DNA of 64,000 bases, from assembly GCF_042850945.1 (NCBI RefSeq), contig NZ_AP031496.1:3844001-3908000 (forward strand). The letters are read 5' to 3'. The position numbers and the translations under genes were made by a program. This DNA comes from Halioxenophilus aromaticivorans. Lineage in GTDB: Bacteria > Pseudomonadota > Gammaproteobacteria > Pseudomonadales > Cellvibrionaceae. Under the pieces are notes generated by a model. The model was not told the DNA's origin. It ran no database searches and saw nothing but the letters and a program-made list of their open reading frames with translations. Below are positions 18,256 through 26,868 of this stretch, one piece after another (position 1 is the first letter of the stretch; every line of letters begins with the position of its first letter).

Positions 18256-19321
18256 AAAACGCCGCTTTAGCACCTTCAGCTTGTCCTTTCTCGACATTAT
18301 GTCCTGCGGTTTTGGCGCCGTAGCGTTGATATTTTTAATCATTAAACACGATGTCGATAACCAAACCGAAAGTCTGCATCCAGAATTACAGGCAGAGGTT
18401 TCTCTACTCGAAGAGGAAATACTCGACGGCGAAGCCAATCTTGTCCGCGCCAAGAATACCGTCTCTGAAGTTGACCAACGCATTGCCGAGGCCCAGGGGT
18501 TGGCGCGTATCATCAACGAAGATCTGAATACCGTGCAGGCCGCAATCAAAAATACCGATGATCCCAATTTGGATATCACCGCGCTGAAACAAAAATTGGA
18601 AGAGCTGGAATCCGAAAAACAGAAACTGGAGCAAGATAACCAAGAACTGGGCAACAAAGCGCGGCGTTTTGTGGGACAGGGTAACCGCCAGTATTTAACC
18701 GGCTTAAACCTGGGTGGCGCCCACGTGTTGATATTGCTGGACAGCTCCGCCAGCATGCTGGACGAAACCATCGTCAATATTGTGCGACGTCGCAATATGG
18801 ATAAACAGGCCAAAATCGCCAGCCAAAAGTGGCAGCGCGCTCTGGGCACCGTGGAATGGCTAACCGCACAATTACCGGAGGCCGCCAACTACCAAATTTT
18901 TAATTTTAACAGCCAGGCCAAGCCCGCTATTAGCGGCAGCGAGCGTACCTGGCTAAAGGTTAGCGACAAAGCCCAACTGGAGCGGGTTGTAGACAACCTA
19001 CGCCAACTCACCCCGGAGAACGGCACCAACCTGTACCAATCACTTACCGCACTGGCCGGCCTGGATCCAATACCGGACAACATTTTTATCATCACCGATG
19101 GCCTGCCGACCCTGGGCCGAAAAGCCCCGAAAAAGAACACCATCACCGGCCCAGACCGACTAAAATTATTCAATGAGGCGGTGGACTTGTTTCCCAAGGG
19201 CGTGCCGGTGAACACCATACTGCTGCCGTTAGAGGGCGACGTCATGGCTGCTCCGGCTTATTGGCAATTAGCACAACTCACCCAAGGCGCCTTTTTAACG
19301 CCCTCTAAGGATTGGCCCTAG
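18248..19321 (+). CDS. Membrane-anchored von Willebrand A protein (ExbD-like N-terminus), copy 1
   Basis: 357 residues. A short basic N-terminus leads into LSFLDIMSCGFGAVALIFLI, a membrane segment with an Asp at its start, similar in position to the proton-carrying Asp of ExbD/TolR. A coiled coil follows at about residues 45-145. A VWA domain then has a complete metal site: DSSAS near residue 166, the Thr in NGTNLY and the Asp in IITDGLPT. VWA domains bind protein partners through a divalent ion. The N-terminal motif is shared with the next gene. The ExbD analogy is inference from the motif and the adjacent ExbB-like gene. Confidence 0.85.
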   Translation: MARKRRFSTFSLSFLDIMSCGFGAVALIFLIIKHDVDNQTESLHPELQAEVSLLEEEILDGEANLVRAKNTVSEVDQRIAEAQGLARIINEDLNTVQAAIKNTDDPNLDITALKQKLEELESEKQKLEQDNQELGNKARRFVGQGNRQYLTGLNLGGAHVLILLDSSASMLDETIVNIVRRRNMDKQAKIASQKWQRALGTVEWLTAQLPEAANYQIFNFNSQAKPAISGSERTWLKVSDKAQLERVVDNLRQLTPENGTNLYQSLTALAGLDPIPDNIFIITDGLPTLGRKAPKKNTITGPDRLKLFNEAVDLFPKGVPVNTILLPLEGDVMAAPAYWQLAQLTQGAFLTPSKDWP

Positions 19322-19323
19322 TT

Positions 19324-20334
19324 ATGACCATACGGCGCCGAGAACGACGCAGCAGTGAAGAAGCCAGCATGTCCTTTCTGGACGTGGTGTGCTGTGGTTT
19401 TGGCGCTATTGTGCTGTTGTTGATGATCACCAAAAATGTGCAGCCAACCTCGCTGGAACAATCTGAAGTGCAACTGGATGGCCAGGTGGCGGATTTGCAG
19501 CAAAAGCTGTTTGCCATCCGAGGTGAGACCCAAGTCTTTAACCGCGCAATGACCGCCAAGCACGAGCAGCTGGACGACATAGAAAAACGAATCGCCATTT
19601 TACGGGCGCAGCTGGAAGACGAGCAGCAAAGCTACGCCTTACTGCAGGCGAATGCCAGCTCCAGCAACGACGAACAAGGCCGACTGGAACGAGCGCTGCA
19701 AGCCCTTACCGCTGAAATGCAGCGCCTGTTGGGCGAAAACCACACAAGCCAAAACAGTTTGATAGGCGGCATTCCGGTGGACAGCGAATACATCGTTTTT
19801 ATTATTGATACCTCGGGCAGTATGTACAACTATGCCTGGGGTCGAATGATTAACGAAATGATCAATATTTTGGATATCTACCCCAGCGTAAAGGGCATCC
19901 AGGTAATGAACGACATGGGCGACTACATGTTTACCAATTACCGCGGCAAATGGATACCGGATACTCCCGGCCGCCGCGATGTGATTATTAAACGGTTAGC
20001 CACTTGGAATCCGTTCAGTAACTCCAGCCCAGTGGAGGGCATTCAAAAAGCCATTCGCACCTATTACGACCCGGATAAAAAAATCAGCTTGTACGTGCTG
20101 GGCGACGAATTCACCGGCAAATCCATTGGCGATGTCATCGACACCGTCAATCGTATTAATCGCCAGCGTGACGACGGCGAAAACCTCGTGCGCATCCATG
20201 CGGTGGGCTTTCCCGTGCAGTTTTCACGACCCAGTAACTTACAAACCACGGGCATACGATTCGCAGCCCTTATGCGCGAACTCACCCGACAAAACGGCGG
20301 TACTTTTGTTGGCCTTAATGACTTTAGGCAATAA
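19324..20334 (+). CDS. Membrane-anchored von Willebrand A protein (ExbD-like N-terminus), copy 2
   Basis: The ATG at 19324 is two bases after the previous stop and preferred over a TTG at 19312; it gives 336 residues. The N-terminal motif MSFLDVVCCGFGAIVLLLMI matches copy 1, followed by a coiled coil at about 45-135. The VWA domain has DTSGS, a Ser in place of the usual Thr (NSSPVEGI) and an Asp in YVLGDEFTG. The two copies differ strongly outside the N-terminal motif, so they are likely distinct subunits of one complex rather than a recent duplication. It is followed after 5 bases by a lipoprotein gene. Confidence 0.85.
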   Translation: MTIRRRERRSSEEASMSFLDVVCCGFGAIVLLLMITKNVQPTSLEQSEVQLDGQVADLQQKLFAIRGETQVFNRAMTAKHEQLDDIEKRIAILRAQLEDEQQSYALLQANASSSNDEQGRLERALQALTAEMQRLLGENHTSQNSLIGGIPVDSEYIVFIIDTSGSMYNYAWGRMINEMINILDIYPSVKGIQVMNDMGDYMFTNYRGKWIPDTPGRRDVIIKRLATWNPFSNSSPVEGIQKAIRTYYDPDKKISLYVLGDEFTGKSIGDVIDTVNRINRQRDDGENLVRIHAVGFPVQFSRPSNLQTTGIRFAALMRELTRQNGGTFVGLNDFRQ

Positions 20335-20339
20335 CCAAA

Positions 20340-20990
20340 ATGAACGTTCTCTTACCGATTATCCAATCCACCAGCGCCACGCTCATAGCCCCACTGCGCC
20401 GCGCTTGGCTGTTATTCAGCGCAGTCATTGTGCTGTCTGGTTGCACTAATTCCCTGGTGGTGGTTGGCGACTTCCCCCAGCCCCTGGCCGCCAAAACCGA
20501 TATCACCATGGCGGTGGTCTACGACAAAGCGCTGACCGAATATGTGTATAAAGAGGAGTCGGAATCCCGCGCCCGCTGGTTGATTGACGTGGGCAATATT
20601 CACAAGAAATTCTTCGGCCAAGTTTTCCAGCCCCTGTTCGCTCAAAGCCAAGCGCTTAAATCTCTGCAAGCGGCCGAGGGTAACAGCGAAATCGACTTGA
20701 TTCTGGTGCCTAAAATAAATGAATTTCAGTACTCTTCGCCCAAAGAAACCCGCATCAATGTTTATGAAGTTTGGATTAAATACAACATGCAGGTGTACAA
20801 CACCGACGGAGAACTCATCGCCGATTGGATAATGAGTGCCTATGGCAAGACGCCCACGGCGTTTTTAAAGTCGAAAGAAGAAGCAATGAACCAAGCGGTA
20901 ATTGTGGCTCTGAGAGATCTGGGCGCGAGTCTGACCTCGGGCTTTACCAAAGTGCCAGAGATTCGCGCTTTTCTTGAAGGCGGCAATTAA
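20340..20990 (+). CDS. Uncharacterised lipoprotein
   Basis: 216 residues with a lipoprotein signal ending LSGC (Cys near residue 36). The mature part alternates strands and helices (TDITMAVVYDKALTEYVY; IDLILVPKINEFQYSSPKET; VYNTDGELIADWIMSAYGK), a pattern seen in outer-membrane assembly and transport accessory lipoproteins, but I cannot name a family. It is 5 bases after the second VWA gene, so co-translation with it is likely. Confidence 0.75.
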   Translation: MNVLLPIIQSTSATLIAPLRRAWLLFSAVIVLSGCTNSLVVVGDFPQPLAAKTDITMAVVYDKALTEYVYKEESESRARWLIDVGNIHKKFFGQVFQPLFAQSQALKSLQAAEGNSEIDLILVPKINEFQYSSPKETRINVYEVWIKYNMQVYNTDGELIADWIMSAYGKTPTAFLKSKEEAMNQAVIVALRDLGASLTSGFTKVPEIRAFLEGGN

Positions 20991-21046
20991 GTCCGCAGAC
21001 CACACGTTCACTCGGTTAAACCAAAACCCACTAGAGGTTAATTAAC

Positions 21047-21772
21047 ATGGGCAAGCTCAATCACCACACCACTCAACCGGATAGCCTCCACCTGGCGCAC
21101 CACTGGCGCAGTGTTGCAGTGGGGCTACTGGCGCTGCTGGCCAGTGCATGCACTACTGTGACTATCGATGAACACAGAACTTCCAGCCAGCGGGCGGAGA
21201 TCGGCGCAGAGCAATCAGTGGTGGTATTGGGTCGGCGCCACTCCAGCGACTATGAAACCGAACCCAACCTCGTGGACTGCGTGGGCAATGTGTTGCAAAG
21301 CGGCAGTGATGGTTTAAACGTTATTGCGGAGCGCGCTTTTTTAGATGCGCTCTACCCCTGGTTCGAACCGCGCACGGCACCCATGCATGTGCGCGATTTG
21401 GACCGCTACCTAAAGCACCCTGAAATTGCAGCCGCCATGAATGACTACCAGGTGCGTTATATCATTTGGATTGACGGCAACACCGAGAAAACCGACAGCG
21501 CGGGCTCCATTGGCTGCTCCATCAGCGTTGGCGGTGCCGGCTGTTTTGGTTTTGGCACCTGGGAAAACCAATCCGACTACGAAGCCAGCGTTTGGGATTA
21601 TGAAAAGCTCGAAACCCAGGGGCAAATCAGTGCCGATGCCAGCGGCACCTCCTACATGCCGGCGGTGGTGATTCCGATTCCCATTATTGCCCGTGTGCAA
21701 AACAGTGCCTGCAAGGGCATGGGTGAGCAACTCAAGCAGTTTTTTTCCAGCCAACCTCAACCACAACAATAA
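21047..21772 (+). CDS. Uncharacterised lipoprotein
   Basis: 241 residues with a lipoprotein signal ending LASAC (Cys near residue 35). Mature features: a short strand VVVLGRRH, a helical part with NVIAERAFLDALYPWFEP, the strand RYIIWIDGNTEK, and a Cys/Gly-rich patch (GCSISVGGAGCFGFGTW) that may hold a disulfide. No family recognised. AGAGG lies nine bases before the ATG. The gene ends 6 bases before the M48 metalloprotease gene, so the two are probably co-translated. Confidence 0.75.
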   Translation: MGKLNHHTTQPDSLHLAHHWRSVAVGLLALLASACTTVTIDEHRTSSQRAEIGAEQSVVVLGRRHSSDYETEPNLVDCVGNVLQSGSDGLNVIAERAFLDALYPWFEPRTAPMHVRDLDRYLKHPEIAAAMNDYQVRYIIWIDGNTEKTDSAGSIGCSISVGGAGCFGFGTWENQSDYEASVWDYEKLETQGQISADASGTSYMPAVVIPIPIIARVQNSACKGMGEQLKQFFSSQPQPQQ

Positions 21773-21778
21773 AGGCCC

Positions 21779-23320
21779 ATGGTGATGTTTAACTTTGGCG
21801 TGCTACCAAACTCTACTGTAACCGCACTGTTGTTAAGTGCCGCCTTGGCCTTGCCAGGCTGCGCGATTAACCCGGCCACCGGCAAACTCGACACAGTTAC
21901 CATGAGTGAGTCCCGTGAGATCTCCATGGGCAAAGAGCTGCACGAAGAAATGATCAAGACTGTGCCGCTGTACGAAGACGAGGCCATTAACGAATACGTG
22001 CGGGCAGTGGGCAAAAAAGTGGCGGCCGCCAGCGATCGACCAGACATCGAATACCACTTTTTTATCATCGACAGCCCCGACATTAACGCCTTCGCCCTAC
22101 CCGGCGGCTATATCTACGTAAACCGAGGTCTGCTCAATTATTTACAGAACGAAGCGCAACTGGCCGCGGTGTTGGGCCACGAAATCGCCCACGTTACGGC
22201 GCGCCACCATGTGCGTCAAAAATCGGCCAGCACCGGGCGCAACGTGGGTGCCGTGTTCGCCGGTATCCTCACCGGCAGCTACACCGTGGCCTCTGCGGCG
22301 GCAGAATGGGGCAGTGCCGCAGCCGCCGGCTACGGCCGAGAAATGGAACTGGAAGCCGACGGCTTTGGTGCCCAGTATATGAAAGACGCGGGTTACTCAC
22401 CCGATGCCATGATCGATGTTCTAGCTATCCTCAAGGCACATGAACGGTTTAGCAAACAACAGGCGCGGGATGCCGGCCGCAAAGTGCCTTCCTACCACGG
22501 TGTCTTCACCAGCCACCCCAGTAGCGACCAGCGCTTGCTACAAGCGGTGGCCGATGCCAAAGAAGGTGAAAGCCAAAGTACCGGAGCCAAGGGCGAGCTC
22601 AAAGCCGAGGAATTTAGAGACAACACCGACGGCATCATTTGGGGCGACAACCACGACCGCATCGCCCAGGCCGCCGAAGCCGCAGCCAAAGCCTCGGAAG
22701 AAAAACAAGACAAAGAGAACCGCTATATTCACAACCGGCTGGGCTTTACCATTGTCTTCCCACAGCAGTGGCAGGTGGCCAACCAGGGCGCGGTGTTAAC
22801 CAGCGCACCAGACGATAACAGTGCCGAAATGCAACTGCGTTTGGCTCGGGTGGACCCCAAAACCGATTTTGAAACCGTTCTGCGCGATCAATTCGACGTT
22901 AAACTGCTGAAGCAATCCGAGCCGTTAAGCCAATTTGGCCTGCGCGGCCACACCGGCATCAAACCCGGCAAAGCCCGAGACGGCAGCGAGGATCAACGAG
23001 TCGCCATTTTGGTCCACGGCAACCGAGCCTACCTACTGGAGGGCTCGGTCAATAAACCAGAACCCGGCGTCGACTACGACCAACTGTTTCTCGCCAGCAT
23101 CCGCACCTTACAGCCGGTGGCACCACGGGCGCCCAGCAGGCTCACTACCAAACACTCCAAAACCATCAAATACGTGGTGGCCAACGACAACACCACATTT
23201 GCGCGGCTGGCCAATGAGCTGAAAATAGGGAACTATGGCGAAGAGTACCTACGCTTGATCAACGGCTATTACCCCCGTGGCGAACCCTACCCCGGCGAAA
23301 TCATCAAAATCATCCAGTAG
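21779..23320 (+). CDS. M48-family zinc metalloprotease lipoprotein with C-terminal LysM-like segment
   Basis: 513 residues. Lipobox LPGC (Cys 28). The M48 core contains HEIAH (His 134, Glu 135, His 138) and the downstream ELEAD motif (190-194), so the zinc site is intact. NAFALPGGYIYVNRGLL is the typical M48C/BepA-like segment. BepA-type lipoprotein proteases degrade or help assemble outer-membrane proteins. After the protease domain come a domain around residues 320-440 and a LysM-like end (YVVANDNTTFARLANELKIG...YPGEIIKIIQ). It is the last gene of the rightward block and faces the next gene with only 5 bases between. Confidence 0.9.
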   Translation: MVMFNFGVLPNSTVTALLLSAALALPGCAINPATGKLDTVTMSESREISMGKELHEEMIKTVPLYEDEAINEYVRAVGKKVAAASDRPDIEYHFFIIDSPDINAFALPGGYIYVNRGLLNYLQNEAQLAAVLGHEIAHVTARHHVRQKSASTGRNVGAVFAGILTGSYTVASAAAEWGSAAAAGYGREMELEADGFGAQYMKDAGYSPDAMIDVLAILKAHERFSKQQARDAGRKVPSYHGVFTSHPSSDQRLLQAVADAKEGESQSTGAKGELKAEEFRDNTDGIIWGDNHDRIAQAAEAAAKASEEKQDKENRYIHNRLGFTIVFPQQWQVANQGAVLTSAPDDNSAEMQLRLARVDPKTDFETVLRDQFDVKLLKQSEPLSQFGLRGHTGIKPGKARDGSEDQRVAILVHGNRAYLLEGSVNKPEPGVDYDQLFLASIRTLQPVAPRAPSRLTTKHSKTIKYVVANDNTTFARLANELKIGNYGEEYLRLINGYYPRGEPYPGEIIKIIQ

Positions 23321-23325
23321 CCCTG

Positions 23326-23943
23326 TTAGTGGTTCAACGCCACGGCCTGTTGACCGTGGCTGTGGGTGGCTACAGCTAGAGTCTCACCCGCTTGGTCGGT
23401 AACTAAACTGCCGCGAGCGTATTGGTTAGAACTGCCCAAGCCCAACCGACGAGCCTCGGAGTAGGTCATGGTACGATCGCCGGGCTCAAATACCCTCAGG
23501 CTACCGGTGTAGTCCGCCATATAAAACGGTAAACCCACCTGCTCAACCAGGCGGGTGTCGATATCAGAGAAATACTTGTGGCTGCGGTGCTCAGCGCCGT
23601 GGGTGTGCCAAAGGGCGACGGTTTTGCACCCCTGTGGCGTTCTCAACGTCACGGTGACATTACCTGCCCCCACCTTACCCGCCCCCACACTGTATCGGTG
23701 GCCTTCTTCACACTGATAAACTGCACCCATATATTCTTTATCTTGGGCAATAGACTGGGGGTTGTAGCGATTGGCGGCCGCGGTTACCGCTGCGGTTTCT
23801 GACACAAACACTTCATTAGCCAGCTCGGCTACAGTGGCCGCTTGGCCTGCCGAGGCGAAGGACAACCCGATGGTCAACGCCACCAGGGCTTTACCCAAAG
23901 TGCGCTTAAATTCTGAGTTTACAAACGTTGCCAGAGGTCTCAT
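23326..23943 (-). CDS. Exported DUF4329-like protein with JAMM-type motif
   Basis: 205 residues with a signal peptide (cut near GQA/AT). The core matches the DUF4329 pattern: HTHG followed by FSDID, resembling the JAMM metalloprotease motif H-x-H-x(n)-S-x2-D with a 10-residue spacing. A conserved TPQGCKTVALW strand precedes it. DUF4329 domains often occur as C-terminal parts of Rhs or secreted toxins; here the domain stands alone after a signal peptide. Peptidase activity is a guess from the motif. It is convergent with the M48 gene and divergent from the CadC-like regulator, so the latter could control it. Confidence 0.75.
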   Translation of the reverse strand: MRPLATFVNSEFKRTLGKALVALTIGLSFASAGQAATVAELANEVFVSETAAVTAAANRYNPQSIAQDKEYMGAVYQCEEGHRYSVGAGKVGAGNVTVTLRTPQGCKTVALWHTHGAEHRSHKYFSDIDTRLVEQVGLPFYMADYTGSLRVFEPGDRTMTYSEARRLGLGSSNQYARGSLVTDQAGETLAVATHSHGQQAVALNH

Positions 23944-24053
23944 TGCGGTGCTCCTGAAGGTGCATGGGAATGAGTCCTAGCTTGGCGACTGAGCCGTTTG
24001 TAAACCTTTTGGCTTTATAAAGTATCCGAATGCAAAGCGAAAAAATGCTAAAA

Positions 24054-24075
24054 AAACCTTCGGAAAACCTTCGGA
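24054..24075. promoter_or_regulatory. Candidate operator: two tandem 11-base direct repeats
   Basis: AAACCTTCGGA occurs twice head-to-tail at 24054-24064 and 24065-24075, with a partial third match (AAACCTTTTGG) at 24002-24012. Eleven-base spacing is one helical turn and is what OmpR/PhoB-type winged-helix regulators bind. The site lies between the JAMM-like gene and the CadC-like regulator, which has such a domain. Confidence 0.4.
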
Positions 24076-24175
24076 TCGTCTTTTCTAAGGTAATATCACC
24101 GAATTTACTGCGTTCAGCAGCTTAAAATGCACCAAAAAGGGTCGCATTTGAAATATAGGGCAACGGGAGGATGGA

Positions 24176-26665
24176 GTGGCCATCGCAGACGTCAGCGAGC
24201 TAAAACAAGGTTTTCAATTGGGGGAATGGTTGATCGACCCAGCCCACGGTTGTTTTGAAACCAAGGGCCACCGCATCCATATTGAACCCAAGGTAATGGA
24301 TGTGCTGCTGTGCTTGGCACAAAACCATGGCGAAGTGGTGTCGCGTGGCGATCTGCTAGACGCGGTGTGGCAGGACGTTGTCGTCAGCGAGGAGGTGTTA
24401 ACCCGGTGCATTTCAGAGCTACGTACTGCCCTCAACGACACCCACCGCGAACGTAAATTTATCCGCACAGTGCCCAAACGCGGTTACTGCCTGATCGTTA
24501 CGCCTATGCCACCAGCCGGTGCCGCAGCCCAGGCCGAACCTGAGCCCAAGGAAGCACAACCCCCTACTGCCGCTGACAGCAGGGTTGATAACGCTAGTGA
24601 GAGCACAATAGATAGCCCAATGGATAGCGCCATTGACAAGGCCTATGCCACGCCACCACCACGCCAAGGCAAACAAAAACGCACTTTTTTTAACCGCTGG
24701 ATCGGCCAGGAAACGCTGTTCGCATTGGCCTTTTTGGCCATTTTTCTGGGCTACAAGTGGGGTGCCGATAAACTGCAATCTGACCAGCCCCCGGGACCAC
24801 AGGCGTTACTGTCCCAGGAGGTGGTAAGCGCCGGTATCGGCGGCGTAGATCAGACCTCTCAGGCCTTGGATGTTGTGGTGTTGCCGTTTGTAAACATCAG
24901 CGCTGAAGACGATTACTTCAGCATCGGTTTGGCCGAAGATATTCGCAATAAACTGATCCGCACCAAAGGCCTGCGGGTTGCAGCACGCACCTCCTCCGAG
25001 GTATTTATGGGCCAAGCCCAGGATGTGCGCGACATCGGCAAGGCCCTCAACGCCCGCACCGTGGTTGAGGGCACGGTAAGAATGGACGACTCCCGGATAC
25101 GCTTGACGGTGCAGTTATCGGAAACGGAAAACGGTCATCCTCTGTGGGCAGAAACCTACGAGCGCAACCGGGTAGACGTATTTGCCCTACAAGAAGAAAT
25201 CGCCACGGATGTGGTTAAACAGCTGGCCCCGGCGCTATCCGAAACCGAGGAAAACGCGCCTAAATCGGCAGAGCTGACCGACAGCGTACAGGCCTACGAT
25301 AATTATCTGCTGGGCCGTTTCCACTGGAACAAACGCACGCCGGAGTCTATCCAAAGAGCCCAAAGTTACTTTGAGCGCGCCATTGAATTGGACCCCAATT
25401 ACGCCGCCGCCTACGCCGGAATGGCCGATAGTATCTTGGTTTTGCCCAAGTACAACAAAGGGGTGCTTCCCGACAACGTCACCACCGAAGTGGAATCGTT
25501 GATTAACAAAGCGTTGAGCCTCAATCCATCGGACCCAGACGCCAACGCCTCCAGAGGCCTGTTGGCACAGTTGCAAGAAGACCCAGATACCGCCGAAGCC
25601 TATTTCCAACGAGCACTAGAGTTAAACCCGAACAACTCCATGGCACTAATGTGGTACGGAAATCTCAAATCCGCTCAAGGCCTACCCCAGCAGGCCTACG
25701 ACCTGTTTAAATCGGCACTTAAGAGCGACCCGCTGCACCCATCCATACAGATCAATTACCTCGCCGCGTTGCTGATGCTGGGGGAAAATCAAGAGCTGCT
25801 GGCTACTGCGCCCTACTTCCACCGGGTAACGGGTAAACAGTCGGCGTTAAAATTCCAACTGGCGGCACTGATGCAAATGGGCAACTTCGAAGCGGCATTG
25901 GAGCTGGTGCAAACAGAGGAATTTAGCGGCCATTTAAAACGGGTGATGCAGCTTGAGGCCGCTTCCGCCCTGATTAATTTAGAGCAGTTTAGCCATGCCA
26001 AGCAAATCCTGGATGCTTTACCCAAAGCCGAGCAAACTCAACCGCAGGTTTTGGATCTGAGAGCCAAAATGGCAGCGGCAGCGCAGGATATTGACGGCTT
26101 AGTCGCCGTGGGAGAGCAAGCCCGACCACTGTTTAAAGGTCAACCGCCCAGTTGCGACCTGGCCTACTACGACCGCTACATGGGTATAACGGCTTGGCTA
26201 CAAAATCGAATCCCGGCGGCGCAAAGCGCATTTGAAAGTTCACTGGTGGTGTATCAACAACAGTGCCACGACGCCCTGCCACCGCACGCCGAGACCCATG
26301 CCTATCTGATACTCACTGCAAAACGACAGGGCCAGGAGCAGGCAGCCGAACAGCATTATCGAGACGGTTTAGCCGCAGTGGAGGACGCCAAGCGTCGTGG
26401 TATTGGCCACGCCAGCATGTGGCTAGCAGAGGTCAAACTGCGCGCCGTATTCGGTGAACTGGATCAAGCCAGAGCGATACTGGCTAGCCAGCGCAGTGTG
26501 GGCCATAACCTGTACGGCCCGTTACTTAATGACCCAATGCTAGCACCTTTGCTAAATCAGCTTTACCCAACGGCCACAGGACAAGCTATGCACCCAGATA
26601 TCGCCGATTACCAACGTCAACAGATAGCCAGCCAAAGCCTAAACATGGCCAAATTAGGGCAGTAG
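24176..26665 (+). CDS. CadC-like transmembrane transcriptional regulator with TPR domain
   Basis: 829 residues from GTG 24176, with GGGAGG upstream. Residues about 20-108 are an OmpR/PhoB-type winged helix (VVSEEVLTRCISELRTALND; IRTVPKRGYCL). A low-complexity linker leads to one membrane helix near 183-200 (LFALAFLAIFLGYKWG). The periplasmic part has a TolB/FlgO-like domain (VVLPFVNISAEDDYFSIGLA, LNARTVVEGTVRMDDSRI) and then TPRs over residues about 370-800 (AQSYFERAIELDPNYAAAYA). It should bind DNA while sensing an envelope signal. Its position beside the envelope block suggests control of that block or of the exported JAMM-like gene; the tandem repeats at 24054 are a possible site. Confidence 0.85.
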   Translation: MAIADVSELKQGFQLGEWLIDPAHGCFETKGHRIHIEPKVMDVLLCLAQNHGEVVSRGDLLDAVWQDVVVSEEVLTRCISELRTALNDTHRERKFIRTVPKRGYCLIVTPMPPAGAAAQAEPEPKEAQPPTAADSRVDNASESTIDSPMDSAIDKAYATPPPRQGKQKRTFFNRWIGQETLFALAFLAIFLGYKWGADKLQSDQPPGPQALLSQEVVSAGIGGVDQTSQALDVVVLPFVNISAEDDYFSIGLAEDIRNKLIRTKGLRVAARTSSEVFMGQAQDVRDIGKALNARTVVEGTVRMDDSRIRLTVQLSETENGHPLWAETYERNRVDVFALQEEIATDVVKQLAPALSETEENAPKSAELTDSVQAYDNYLLGRFHWNKRTPESIQRAQSYFERAIELDPNYAAAYAGMADSILVLPKYNKGVLPDNVTTEVESLINKALSLNPSDPDANASRGLLAQLQEDPDTAEAYFQRALELNPNNSMALMWYGNLKSAQGLPQQAYDLFKSALKSDPLHPSIQINYLAALLMLGENQELLATAPYFHRVTGKQSALKFQLAALMQMGNFEAALELVQTEEFSGHLKRVMQLEAASALINLEQFSHAKQILDALPKAEQTQPQVLDLRAKMAAAAQDIDGLVAVGEQARPLFKGQPPSCDLAYYDRYMGITAWLQNRIPAAQSAFESSLVVYQQQCHDALPPHAETHAYLILTAKRQGQEQAAEQHYRDGLAAVEDAKRRGIGHASMWLAEVKLRAVFGELDQARAILASQRSVGHNLYGPLLNDPMLAPLLNQLYPTATGQAMHPDIADYQRQQIASQSLNMAKLGQ

Positions 26666-26868
26666 CCCTACGGTTTTTATTAGTAATTGTAATTCCCTGC
26701 CATTATTTAGGGACTTTGTCGTCCCCCTGTCTTGCAATTCAACAACCATTTGGTACGATTTTGCACTTGCGAGATCAAAAATCTGACTAATTGTCAATAA
26801 ATTGAAACCATCGCTCGCGGTACCAGTGTTGGTTTCTAGGGAATTTTACATTAACGCCAGGAAGCCAA

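Noticed and set aside
16103..20334. Zorya-type antiphage system
   Set aside because: A MotA/ExbB-family channel is present, but there is no MotB-type ZorB with a peptidoglycan-binding domain, and no helicase or nuclease (ZorC/ZorD/ZorE) nearby.
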